Positions 44,739-52,991 of a DNA stretch of 64,000 nt are shown here, piece after piece. Made by a program: the position numbers and the translations under genes. The notes under the pieces were generated by a model that was not told the origin of the DNA, did not search any database, and was given only the letters and a program-made list of their open reading frames with translations. Numbering within the stretch: position 1 is the stretch's first letter; each line of letters begins with the position of its first letter. Source of the stretch: JACMNW01 sp963708425 (GTDB lineage Bacteria; Pseudomonadota; Alphaproteobacteria; Rhodobacterales; Rhodobacteraceae); the NCBI GenBank assembly GCA_963708425.1, contig OY970206.1:3348001-3412000 (forward strand). Reading direction: 5' to 3'.

Positions 44739-45790
44739 GCGGCCCCCAGACGGTTGCCGGTGGCTGTGTCGAACAGGTGGCAGATATTTGCGGGCACCGA
44801 TGCTTGCACGATGTCACCGATGGCAGCGCGGTAGTCTTTCGCGGCTTTGATCGATACCAGTGCGCCGCCGATGCGGTAGCTGATCATCGATGCCTCGCCC
44901 AGCAGTTCGATGGAATAGACCGGGGCGGCGATTTGGCCATTTGCGCCGGTAATGCTGGCGTCTTCGGCGCGGAAACCCAAGGTGACGTTGCCGTTGTGGG
45001 TGGTGGGCAGGCCGTCGATGCGGATGCCGTCGGCGGTGAAGCTGCCATTAGCCAGCGTGCCTTCGATGAGGTTCATCGCGGGGCTGCCGATGAAGCCTGC
45101 GACAAAGGTGTTGGCGGGGTGATCGTAAATGTCGGTGGGGGTGCCGACTTGCTGTATTTCGCCCTTGTTCATTACGACGACACGGTCGGCCAGCGTCATC
45201 GCCTCGATCTGGTCGTGGGTGACGTAGACGGTGGTGGTTTTCAGCGTGTGCTGCAGGTTCTTGATCTGCGCCCGGGTGGAGACGCGCAGTTTGGCATCGA
45301 GGTTCGACAGGGGTTCGTCCATCAGGAAGACGGTGGGTTTGCGCACGATGGCGCGGCCAAGCGCCACGCGCTGGCGCTGGCCACCGGACAGGGCGGCGGG
45401 GCGACGATCAAGGAAGTCTGTCAGTTCGACCATTTGGGCAGCGCGCATCACCATGTCGTGGTGTTGGGATTGCGGAACGCGGCGGACGCGCAGGGGGAAG
45501 CGGATGTTTTCGTAGACGGAAAGGTTGGGGTAGAGCCCGTAGGATTGGAACACCATCGAGATATCGCGGTCTTTTGGCTCCAAGTCGTTGACCATACGGT
45601 TGCCGAGCCAGATTTCCCCGCTTGTCACATCTTCCAGCCCCGCGATCATCCGCATGGTGGTGGTCTTGCCGCAGCCGGAGGGGCCTAGCAGCACCAGAAA
45701 TTCCTGATCCTTGATATCAAGGCTGAAGCCTTTGACCCCAACATAGGTGCCGTAGGTCTTGGTGACATTGACCAGACGAAGTTGCGCCAT
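44735..45790 (-). CDS. ABC transporter ATP-binding protein (UgpC/MalK type)
   Basis: The 351-aa protein has Walker A GPSGCGKTTTMRMIAG, signature LSGGQRQRVALGRAI, Walker B VFLMDEPLSNLD, the H-loop YVTHDQIEAM and a C-terminal TOBE/OB regulatory domain (about 240-351). The IA-type UgpC/MalK class drives import of carbohydrates, polyols and glycerol-phosphate compounds. It pairs with the two permeases upstream, with a 3-nt gap. Confidence 0.94.
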   Translation of the reverse strand: MAQLRLVNVTKTYGTYVGVKGFSLDIKDQEFLVLLGPSGCGKTTTMRMIAGLEDVTSGEIWLGNRMVNDLEPKDRDISMVFQSYGLYPNLSVYENIRFPLRVRRVPQSQHHDMVMRAAQMVELTDFLDRRPAALSGGQRQRVALGRAIVRKPTVFLMDEPLSNLDAKLRVSTRAQIKNLQHTLKTTTVYVTHDQIEAMTLADRVVVMNKGEIQQVGTPTDIYDHPANTFVAGFIGSPAMNLIEGTLANGSFTADGIRIDGLPTTHNGNVTLGFRAEDASITGANGQIAAPVYSIELLGEASMISYRIGGALVSIKAAKDYRAAIGDIVQASVPANICHLFDTATGNRLGAA

Positions 45791-45793
45791 GAC

Positions 45794-46675
45794 CTACCCT
45801 TTGACTGCACCAGCGGTAAGACCGCTGACGATTTGTCGTTGAAAGAACAGCACCAACAGGAACAACGGCCCCATTGCCGAGACGACGGCGGCGACTGCAT
45901 ACATCACCTTGTTTTCGGCCTGCACTGAGCCGAGGAAGCTGGCAATCTTTGGCACCATCGTCTGGTTTTCCTGCGTCAGTAGCATCGAGGTGACGGTGAA
46001 ATCGTTGTAGGCGAGCAGGAAGCTGAACAGGCCGGTTGTCACCACGCCGGGCCACATGACGGGGATGATGACCAAGCGGAAGGCCTGGAACCTTGTGCAG
46101 CCATCAACCATCGCGGATTCGTCCAGGTCTTTGGGGATGCTGAGGAAAAATGAGTGCAGCATCCACAGGGTGAAGGGCTGGTTGATGGCGACCAGCACGA
46201 TGATGGTGGTGGGCAGGTAGCCCCAGATGTTCAGCTGGAAAAACGGCAGAAGGTAACCGGATACCAGCGTGACGTGCGGCATGGCGCGGAAGATCAGCGC
46301 GGCGATGAGGAGCCAGAAGGTGTAACGGAAACCTGACCGGGCCAGCGCATAGCCACCCAGCGTGCCGATGGTCAGCGAGATGATGACAACGCAGACGGTG
46401 ACAATCGCAGTGTTGATCACCGATTTCCAGAACTTCTGTTCGATCCATGCTCCCTCATACCCATTGCCGGTAAAGGCGGCACCGGTTTGCTGGATCGTTT
46501 TTGGGCCGTTGATGGCGTTCATCCAGTTGGCATAGGAGAAGAAATCAGCCTCGACCTTGAAGGAGCCCCATGCCGTCCACAGAAACGGGAAGGCGGCGGT
46601 GATCAGCCAGATCATAACGAACCCCATGCACATCAGCATCAAGGGAAGGGGTTGGCGTTCGGCACGGTTTTTCAT
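45794..46675 (-). CDS. ABC transporter permease (UgpE/MalG type)
   Basis: ATG 46675 follows GGGGGC and lies 10 nt after the first permease stop; 293 aa. It has six TM segments and the EAA loop SIPKDLDESAMVDGCTRFQAFRLVIIPVMWPG. It is the MalG-like half of the importer. An in-frame start at 46711 would overlap the first permease and lacks a ribosome-binding site. Confidence 0.93.
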   Translation of the reverse strand: MKNRAERQPLPLMLMCMGFVMIWLITAAFPFLWTAWGSFKVEADFFSYANWMNAINGPKTIQQTGAAFTGNGYEGAWIEQKFWKSVINTAIVTVCVVIISLTIGTLGGYALARSGFRYTFWLLIAALIFRAMPHVTLVSGYLLPFFQLNIWGYLPTTIIVLVAINQPFTLWMLHSFFLSIPKDLDESAMVDGCTRFQAFRLVIIPVMWPGVVTTGLFSFLLAYNDFTVTSMLLTQENQTMVPKIASFLGSVQAENKVMYAVAAVVSAMGPLFLLVLFFQRQIVSGLTAGAVKG

Positions 46676-46685
46676 GATCAGCCCC

Positions 46686-47717
46686 CTAATGCGTCTTGCG
46701 GTTGAAATCACGCCATGTGCGGATCAGCACTGGCGTCAGCAGAATGATCACACCGAAGATCGTCAGCATCGAGGTGGCACCGGCAGAGCCGAACAGCGGT
46801 GTTTCTGCGCCGCGCAGGTCATTGTAGATGAGGAACGATAGTGAGGTGGCATTCGCCTCGGCCGAGAAACCGACGATGGGTTCCAACACGCGGAAATTGT
46901 CCATCAGCTGCATCAGGGCGATGAAGGTGGTCAGCGGGATCAGATGCGGGATCACGACAAAGCGGACCCGTTCCCACCGGCTGGCGCCGTCGATCATTGC
47001 CGACTCGAGCGTGTCTTTCGGCACGCCCTGCAGGCCCGCATAAAACACGATGAAACTGAACGGCGCGGAGTGCCAGACGCCGTAGACCATCAGCACGGTC
47101 CATGTCAGCGTGGGCGATGCTTTAAGGGTGAGCCCGGGATCGTTCAGCAGGCGTTGCAGGCTGGCCCCGAGCACACCGTTGCTGTCGATCATCCAGAACA
47201 GGACAAGCGAGCCGATCAGCGGGGTGACTATCATTGGGAGGAGTGAGAAGAAGATCACCGGGCCTTTGATCAGGCCGGGAATGGCGTTGACGCCAAGGGC
47301 GATGAAAAAGCCCACGATGATGACCAAAGGCGTGACAACGAAGGTGTAGGTCAGGGTGAAGGCCATGGATTTATAGAGAGGCAGGTTCATCAGACCGGCA
47401 AAGAATGCGGACATCGACGTGCTGGATTGCCACAACGTCGACACTGCGCCTGACGCCAGATGGCTGGAGTTGAAGTAGGTGCCTAACCCGTTGTATTTAC
47501 CCATAGGTTCAGCCGCGCGCAGGGCCTGCATCGCGGCGGCATCCACCCGCATTTCGGTTTTGCAGCTGAACGGATCGCAGGTTTCCACAGCGGTCATCTG
47601 CTGATCATGCTCGATGAACAGCGACTGATAGGCGACCGAGACGATGGGCAGGGCGATGAACAACACCATCACGAATAGTGACGGCAGAATGAACATCAGG
47701 AACGTGCGGTGGCGCAT
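46686..47717 (-). CDS. ABC transporter permease (UgpA/MalF type)
   Basis: ATG 47717 follows ACAGGA; 343 aa. TM segments lie near residues 6-30, 105-130, 140-165, 190-215, 250-270 and 310-335. The EAA loop is VPKDTLESAMIDGASRWERVRFVVIPHLIP. A periplasmic loop after TM1 (residues 30-100) includes a Cys pair (TCDPFSCK), unusual for the family and possibly a disulfide. It is separated from the binding-protein gene by a very stable stem-loop. Confidence 0.92.
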   Translation of the reverse strand: MRHRTFLMFILPSLFVMVLFIALPIVSVAYQSLFIEHDQQMTAVETCDPFSCKTEMRVDAAAMQALRAAEPMGKYNGLGTYFNSSHLASGAVSTLWQSSTSMSAFFAGLMNLPLYKSMAFTLTYTFVVTPLVIIVGFFIALGVNAIPGLIKGPVIFFSLLPMIVTPLIGSLVLFWMIDSNGVLGASLQRLLNDPGLTLKASPTLTWTVLMVYGVWHSAPFSFIVFYAGLQGVPKDTLESAMIDGASRWERVRFVVIPHLIPLTTFIALMQLMDNFRVLEPIVGFSAEANATSLSFLIYNDLRGAETPLFGSAGATSMLTIFGVIILLTPVLIRTWRDFNRKTH

Positions 47718-47761
47718 GGCAAAGTCCTGTCCGGAACGGGGGGCGGGCAAGGATGGCCGAT

Positions 47762-47795
47762 CCGGGCACGCGCGAGGAAGCGTCGCGCGGCCCGG
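47762..47795 (-). promoter_or_regulatory. strong intergenic stem-loop between binding protein and permease genes
   Basis: CCGGGC plus CGCGCGA pair with TCGCGCG plus GCCCGG (13 bp, one bulged A) around a 7-nt loop. No T-run follows on the minus strand, so it is more likely an RNA-stabilising or decay-blocking structure that favours the binding-protein message than a terminator. Confidence 0.6.
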
Positions 47796-47813
47796 TATCA
47801 GTAAAAGCAGGGC

Positions 47814-49052
47814 TTATTGCAGAAAGCCGGCCTCTTTTGCCGCCGTGGTATAAGCGGTCGTCGCATCGGCCAGTGCCTGTTCGGCGCTTTCCTGTCCCTG
47901 CATGAACTCGGCCAGATTGTCGCCAAGGGCGGTGTGCAACAGACCCATGTAGGGCAGCATCGGATAGGGTTTTGCCCCGGCGGCCACAGTTTCAAATACG
48001 CCGACGGCAGCGGGCGTGGGTTCATAGCCTTTGATCAGCCACGCCGCAGCCGCCGGGTTGGCGGCAGCCATTTCGGGCGCAATACCTGCCATCATGGCCT
48101 GGAATGACGCCTCGGCGTCTTCGTCAGTGATGTTTTTGGCGATGACGAAGCCGTCCCACCACAGCGTGGTCGCTGGAATGGTGCCGCCGCCGACTGTGGG
48201 TGCGGCTGCGAGAACCGTATCGGCGGCGACTTCCGGCGACGGACCAGCCGGGTCTATCAGGGCGCTGGCGCGGGAGCCCCACATGTTTTGCATGGCGGCA
48301 CCGCCAGCTTCCCACACTGGGCCAAGGCTGTTGGTATCGAAGGTCATGTATTCCGGTGCCATGGTGTCGGCCATGGATTTCATCATCGCCAGCGTTTTCA
48401 TGCCCGCTTCGCCACCGATGGCGGGGTTGGCAGTGCCTGCTTCGAAGAACTCGCCGCCATAGCCCATATACATATTGATAAACTCTTCCCCCAGATCCCA
48501 GCCGGGTTTGAAGTTAGCCACCAGCGGGCTGGCAATTTCACCCTTTTCCTTGAGCATCACTGCGGCAGCGACGACATCCTCATAGGTTTTTGGCGGGGCG
48601 ATGCCGGCAGCCTCCAGCACTGATTTGCGGTACATCAGGTGCTGCGCATTTGCCATGAAGGCGATGGCCATGATCTTGCCGTCGATCTTGATCAGTTGGT
48701 TGGGCTGCAACTGCGCGCCGTGCTTTGCCACCAGATCGTCCAGCGGGCGCACGAGGCCGTCGTTCAGCAGCGGCACCAGTGAGCCGTTGGCAACCACGGC
48801 CACGGTATAGGCAGCAGGGTCGGTCGATAGGGCGGCGACCTGGATATTCTTATGCTCGGCGGTTTGGTTCGTGGTCACTTCGACAGTGTCCGTGGCGCAA
48901 GCCGCTGCAGCGGCGTTCACCAGTTGCAGCGCCAGAAAGTCGTTCGACAGAATGCGGACCGACCCTTTGGCGATGCCGCAGTCGGCCTGCACCATGCCCG
49001 TGGTGGCCAGAAGCGCAGAAAGGGCCAGCGAATACGTGAAGGTATGTTTCAT
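47814..49052 (-). CDS. ABC transporter substrate-binding protein (family 1)
   Basis: ATG 49052 has AGGAG 6 nt upstream; an ATG at 49058 is too close. The 412-aa protein has a signal peptide (TYSLALSALLATTGMVQA) and the extracellular solute-binding fold 1: VEVTTNQTAEHKNIQVAAL, FMANAQHLMYRKSVLEAAGI, WEAGGAAMQNMWGSRASAL and LWWDGFVIAKN. This class binds oligosaccharides, polyols or glycerophosphodiesters. It is the first gene of the 14-gene operon and lies under operator-like sites B and C. Confidence 0.92.
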   Translation of the reverse strand: MKHTFTYSLALSALLATTGMVQADCGIAKGSVRILSNDFLALQLVNAAAAACATDTVEVTTNQTAEHKNIQVAALSTDPAAYTVAVVANGSLVPLLNDGLVRPLDDLVAKHGAQLQPNQLIKIDGKIMAIAFMANAQHLMYRKSVLEAAGIAPPKTYEDVVAAAVMLKEKGEIASPLVANFKPGWDLGEEFINMYMGYGGEFFEAGTANPAIGGEAGMKTLAMMKSMADTMAPEYMTFDTNSLGPVWEAGGAAMQNMWGSRASALIDPAGPSPEVAADTVLAAAPTVGGGTIPATTLWWDGFVIAKNITDEDAEASFQAMMAGIAPEMAAANPAAAAWLIKGYEPTPAAVGVFETVAAGAKPYPMLPYMGLLHTALGDNLAEFMQGQESAEQALADATTAYTTAAKEAGFLQ

Positions 49053-49187
49053 AACCATCTCCTGTTGAGAGCGTTTTTTCCGAGGATAACGGGCGTTTTG
49101 CCGTTTGCTTTTGGGCCGTATGGGCCAGCGTAATCGACTGTCGCCGGCCCCGAAATTGGGGCGGTGTGACGTGACGCTAACAGTGAG

Positions 49188-49201
49188 TGAATACGCTTGC
49201 A
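49188..49201. promoter_or_regulatory. CG-centred palindrome, regulon site B
   Basis: TGAATACGCTTGCA lies in the divergent region between the importer operon (start 49052, minus) and the NTF2 gene (start 49279, plus). It fits the same 14-bp pattern as sites A, C and D. Confidence 0.5.
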
Positions 49202-49210
49202 ATATGATTT

Positions 49211-49224
49211 TGCATAGGCTTGCA
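49211..49224. promoter_or_regulatory. palindrome, regulon site C
   Basis: TGCATAGGCTTGCA begins 23 bp after site B and differs from the pattern by one central base (GG in place of CG). With site B it could bind a LacI dimer pair controlling both divergent promoters. Confidence 0.4.
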
Positions 49225-49278
49225 TTTTTGACGGGAAGGGCGTTTTGTACCTGCTGTTGAGGACAGGAGACGGCCCTG

Positions 49279-50343
49279 ATGACGAGCCCACATCTGACGA
49301 ACAAGCGCCACATTGCCGCGGCCCTGCAAGCGCTTGCTGAAGCGGGGCCAGGGGACGCCGTAAGGCTGGTTGAGGCACTGTATGCTCCCGGTGCGCAGTG
49401 GCGTGGCGCGCATCCGATCAATGAGGTCAACGGAGTGGGCGCGATTGCCGAAGTGTGGGAGGCGCTGCACGAGGCCTTTCCCGATCTGGAGCGGCGCGAT
49501 CTGATCGTGACTGGTGGTGCGTATGAGGGGCGCGACTACGTGGCGATGGTCGGCCATTATTGCGGGACGATGCGGCGCGATTGGTTGGGCATTCCGGCAA
49601 CCGGTGCGCCTGTGTTCATCCGGTACGGCGAGGTGCATCAGGTGGTGGGCGGGCAGATCGTGCAATCAAACTGCCTGTGGGATGTGCTGGATGTGATCCG
49701 GCAGGCGGGGTTCTGGCCGCTGGCCCCCAGTCTGGGGGTTGAGGGCATGTGGCCGGGGCCAATTACCGGCGACGGGTTGGTGTTTCGGGAAACGGATGCG
49801 GGGGAATCCGCCGTCAGCATCGCGCAGACGCTGGCGATGCATGGCACACTGGGGGCGTATGATGACTTGAAAGGGGAAGGGCGCGAGGGGTTGCTGGCGA
49901 TGCCGCAGCGCGAGCACTGGCATCCGAAAATGATGTGGTACGGGCCGTCAGGCATTGGCATGACGCGCGGATTGCAGGGCTTTGTCGATTACCACCAACT
50001 GCCGTTCCGCCGGGCGTTTCCGAAGCGCAAGGGCGGCGGGCAATGGGACGAAATTGCCGACATGAAGGCGCGGCATGGCGGCGGGCATTACATTCGGATT
50101 GGCGATGGGCCGTATTCAGTGACGGGCGGGTGGCCTTCGGTGTTTGCGATGCATGTGGGCCCGGATTTTCTGGGCGTGCCTGCGACGGGGAAGGCCGTGA
50201 CCATGCGGGTGATGGATTTCTATCTGCACCGTGAAGGGCTGATCCGGGAAAACTGGGTGCCCTTGGATACTCTTGATCTGCTGCTGCAGATGGGGGTCGA
50301 TGTGTTGGCGCGGATGCAGCCGATCTTTCGACGCGGTGGTTAA
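49279..50343 (+). CDS. double NTF2/SnoaL-like domain protein
   Basis: The 354-aa protein has two SnoaL-like domains. The first (residues 10-140) reads GVGAIAEVWEALHEAFPDLERRD with YVAMVGHYCGTMRRDWLGIPATGAPVFIRYGEVHQVVGGQIVQSNCLWDVLD. The second (about 195-340) ends GVPATGKAVTMRVMDFYLHREGLIRENWVPLDTLDLLLQMGVDV. Both carry the GxPATG...R..E/DF...G.I..NW.xxD pattern. It starts after AGGAGA and is divergent from the importer operon with a shared operator region, so it is probably induced with it. No substrate is known. Confidence 0.85.
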   Translation: MTSPHLTNKRHIAAALQALAEAGPGDAVRLVEALYAPGAQWRGAHPINEVNGVGAIAEVWEALHEAFPDLERRDLIVTGGAYEGRDYVAMVGHYCGTMRRDWLGIPATGAPVFIRYGEVHQVVGGQIVQSNCLWDVLDVIRQAGFWPLAPSLGVEGMWPGPITGDGLVFRETDAGESAVSIAQTLAMHGTLGAYDDLKGEGREGLLAMPQREHWHPKMMWYGPSGIGMTRGLQGFVDYHQLPFRRAFPKRKGGGQWDEIADMKARHGGGHYIRIGDGPYSVTGGWPSVFAMHVGPDFLGVPATGKAVTMRVMDFYLHREGLIRENWVPLDTLDLLLQMGVDVLARMQPIFRRGG

Positions 50344-50440
50344 AGCGGTTTGCGTTTGATAAGAATCAAACACGCGCTTTAAGCTTTTGTTTTATCGCGC
50401 ATTTTATCCGAAAACCGTTTCACACTTTTCGGAATGCGCT
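50342..50440. repeat. hairpin-rich intergenic repeat of a type dispersed in alphaproteobacteria
   Basis: This convergent gap contains GTTTGAT/ATCAAAC (50354-50360 with 50365-50371) and a nested stem: GCGCATT (50397-50403) with AATGCGC (50433-50439), and inside it CCGAAAA (50408-50414) with TTTTCGG (50426-50432). The wording resembles a repeat I recognise from many rhizobial and related genomes. It probably also ends transcription from both sides. It abuts the stop codon of the minus-strand gene. Confidence 0.55.
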
Positions 50441-51589
50441 TTAAGACACCACCGACACCTGATCGGCCATCTGGGCGAGTTTCACCTGCATCGACAGTGA
50501 CAGCTCGTCATAGACACGCCATTCGTCGACGATCTTGCCATCCTTGTAGTGGTAATGCGTCATGCCCATAACCTGCACCCGTTTGCCGGTCGGCGCGCCG
50601 AGTTCGTGCAGCAGGCCATAGCCGATATGGTGGCCTTCCATGATCCAGCGGACGGCGATTTTGGTGCCGCCTTCGTCGCACGGGGTGGAGCAGATGTGCT
50701 GCGGCTCAAAACTGCAATCGGGGAGAGAGCCTACCAAGCCGATGGTTTGGTGCATGACGGCGGCGATGCCGTAAAGTTCCGCCATCAGGGGGCCGTGGTA
50801 TTGCACGGTGGGGGCGTAGACATCTTTGATCATGCCGAACATGCGTTTGTTGAACACCTCGTGCAGCCAGGTCAGGGTTTCCCGTTCCAGATCAGTGTTG
50901 GCGATGGAAAGGTCGGCTTTCGACTCGGGCGGATACTGCCCGATCATCCGGCGGTTTTCACCGATGTCGACGGATAGCAGGCCCTTGTCGAAATAGGTCT
51001 GGGCCATGTGTGCGGCATAGTCCTGAGTATCCAGCCCCAATTGTTTCAGAATGGCCAGCTGGTCGGAAACCAGCCATTCGCGGTAGATCATGTTTTCGAA
51101 GATCATGCAGTCGGCGATGGTGCGCGAGGTGAAGGTGCGCCCGGTGGGGGGGCCGTAGTGGCCATGCTGAGTGTGCCGCCCAGTTCCCGTCACCAGATGC
51201 GAGGTGTAGAAACCCTTCTGATCGTCGCCGCTCCATATCACATGGGTCGCCATACCTCGCCGTTCGGGCAAGGATACCAGCCGCTGGATCGTGTCGCGCA
51301 CCACCTCTTCGCGGGTGTAGCTTGTGCCTGTCGCGCTGTAGAGCACGCAGTTGTGGGTGTAGTGCGTATAGATCAGCCCGACATCACGTTCATCCCAGAT
51401 GCGGTGCGTGCAGCGCACGATGTAATCCACAATGTCGGTGTAGATATCGTCGAAGCCCTGCATCGGCTGCGCCCGTGCCCGGCTGGTGGGGGCGAGATCA
51501 ACAAAATCGTGGCGTTCAACCTGCATCACCTGCGGTGCCACGCGGGCGGGGGTGGAGGCATCGGTGCGGGAAGTGCCTTCGGATTTCAT
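50441..51589 (-). CDS. NTF2/SnoaL-like multi-domain protein
   Basis: ATG 51589 is chosen because GGAG lies 5 nt upstream; in-frame residues further up cross operator site D. The 382-aa product has an N-terminal extension (about 45 residues), then two SnoaL-like domains: DIVDYIVRCTHRIWDERDVGLIYTHYTHN...HVIWSGDD...YGPPTGRTF, and a second (about 240-370) with KRMFGMIKDVYAPTVQYHG...GAPTGKRVQVMGMTHYHYKDGKIVDEWRVYDEL. The first domain aligns with those of the 40173 and 51749 proteins. It is transcribed divergently from the latter. Confidence 0.83.
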   Translation of the reverse strand: MKSEGTSRTDASTPARVAPQVMQVERHDFVDLAPTSRARAQPMQGFDDIYTDIVDYIVRCTHRIWDERDVGLIYTHYTHNCVLYSATGTSYTREEVVRDTIQRLVSLPERRGMATHVIWSGDDQKGFYTSHLVTGTGRHTQHGHYGPPTGRTFTSRTIADCMIFENMIYREWLVSDQLAILKQLGLDTQDYAAHMAQTYFDKGLLSVDIGENRRMIGQYPPESKADLSIANTDLERETLTWLHEVFNKRMFGMIKDVYAPTVQYHGPLMAELYGIAAVMHQTIGLVGSLPDCSFEPQHICSTPCDEGGTKIAVRWIMEGHHIGYGLLHELGAPTGKRVQVMGMTHYHYKDGKIVDEWRVYDELSLSMQVKLAQMADQVSVVS

Positions 51590-51652
51590 CATCGCTCCAT
51601 CGCCTGTCAGTTGGCAAAATGTGGGTTGCGGATGGGAAAGGCTTGCACGATT

Positions 51653-51666
51653 TGAATGCGTATGCA
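51653..51666. promoter_or_regulatory. CG-centred palindrome, regulon site D
   Basis: TGAATGCGTATGCA, with flanking bases extending the symmetry (TTGAATG-CG-TATGCAA), lies between divergent NTF2 genes, 64 nt before the minus-strand start and 83 nt before the plus-strand start. Confidence 0.5.
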
Positions 51667-51748
51667 AGCGTGGAATGTGGCCTGATGCTACCGTTTTTTT
51701 GGGCGCAATTTCTGGCCCATTGGTGGGTTAACCCCGGGGGCAGAAGCG

Positions 51749-52729
51749 ATGACGATGAAGGGGTTTGATCCGAAATGGAAAGACCTGCCGAATTATATCA
51801 TTCGTATCACGAACGAGATCTGGGAAGATCGCGGCATCAGCACGCTGCATCGCTATTATACGCCCGGCATGATCAAACGGTCACCGGCGGGGGTGGTGAT
51901 TGGCGCGCAGGCGGTGATCAACGAGACGATGGCCTCGCTCGCGTTGACCCCCGATATGCAGATCTACGCCGAGGATGTGATCTGGTCGGGTGATCCCGAT
52001 CAGGGGTATTTGTCATCCCACCGGGTGTGCAATGTGGCGACGCATTCCAGTGATGGGATCTATGGACCCGCCACTGGCAAGCAGATCGTGCAGCGGGTGA
52101 TTGCCGATTGTGCCTGTCGCAATGACGCGATTTTTGACGAATGGCTGGTGTTCGATCAGGGCGCAGTTGTGCGGCAGTTGGGCCTGCATCCGCGTGAGGC
52201 GGCCCGCATGCAGATTGCAGCGGAAGGCGGGGTTGAACGGGCGGCGCGACCCTTTACTCCGGCGATGGACGTGCTGGGCCCCTATACCGGGCGAGGCAAT
52301 GACAACGAATGGGGGGCGCGGTATGTAGAGATGCTTGGCCACGTGATGGCGGCGGATTTTGCCGCACTGCCAAGGATATATGACCGTGCAGTGATGCTGG
52401 ATCTGCCGGGTGGTTCCGTGGGACGCGGGGTAGGTGATGCCGATAGATTTTGGCTATCGCTGCGAGCGGCCTTCCCGAATGCGACGCTGGATATTCAGCA
52501 CGTCATCGGCCGCGATGACCCGATGATGCCACCCCGTGCCGCCGTGCGGTGGGCGCTGCAGGGTAAGCATGACGGTTGGGGCATGTTTGGCGCGCCGACC
52601 GGCGCCGAAGTTTACGTCTGGGGCTTCAGCCACGCCGAGTTCGGGCCGTGGGGTTTGCGGCGGGAGTGTGTGTTGTTTGACGAAGTGCAGATATGGAAGC
52701 AAATTCATCTGCATGCAGGGTGTATTTAA
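51749..52729 (+). CDS. double NTF2/SnoaL-like domain protein, paralogue of the 40173 gene
   Basis: The 326-aa protein has two SnoaL-like domains (about 10-145 and 185-315) and is co-linear with the operon-encoded 329-aa protein, sharing EIWEDRGI, EDVIWSG, YGPATGK, GRGNDNEWGARY, DRFWLSLRAAFPNAT, GRDDPMMPPR and GAPTGAEVYV. Start ATG 51749; an ATG six bases later is possible. Two similar copies in one regulon suggest they work as a heteromer or on related substrates. The 238-bp gap after it (52730-52991) has no convincing gene. Confidence 0.85.
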   Translation: MTMKGFDPKWKDLPNYIIRITNEIWEDRGISTLHRYYTPGMIKRSPAGVVIGAQAVINETMASLALTPDMQIYAEDVIWSGDPDQGYLSSHRVCNVATHSSDGIYGPATGKQIVQRVIADCACRNDAIFDEWLVFDQGAVVRQLGLHPREAARMQIAAEGGVERAARPFTPAMDVLGPYTGRGNDNEWGARYVEMLGHVMAADFAALPRIYDRAVMLDLPGGSVGRGVGDADRFWLSLRAAFPNATLDIQHVIGRDDPMMPPRAAVRWALQGKHDGWGMFGAPTGAEVYVWGFSHAEFGPWGLRRECVLFDEVQIWKQIHLHAGCI

Positions 52730-52991
52730 GGCGATGGGTGAATGTGTTCCGCGTGTGGTTTGGCGATGTGGGTGCTCGAAACGCTAACCGGCGCATCTTA
52801 ATGAATGAAGGGCGGTAAACATCGGCGTCGTTTGGAAAAAAGGCGTTCCGGTAATTGATGGCGACCGACGTTCCAGAGCTTTCCTTGCAGGTTCCTCTGG
52901 GGCAGATCACCCACTGGCACAGGCCAAGCAGATTGATCAAGCTGTCCTGATTGGCAACATATGATAGATGCAGAAATGGTGGAGAACCTCC

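Noticed and set aside
44711..45688. Plus-strand 325-codon frame opposite the UgpC-type ATPase
   Set aside because: Antisense to a complete ATPase with all motifs; no ribosome-binding site or family match.
52858..52950. 30-codon plus-strand frame before the MurG-like gene
   Set aside because: No ribosome-binding site and no recognisable features; too short to claim.
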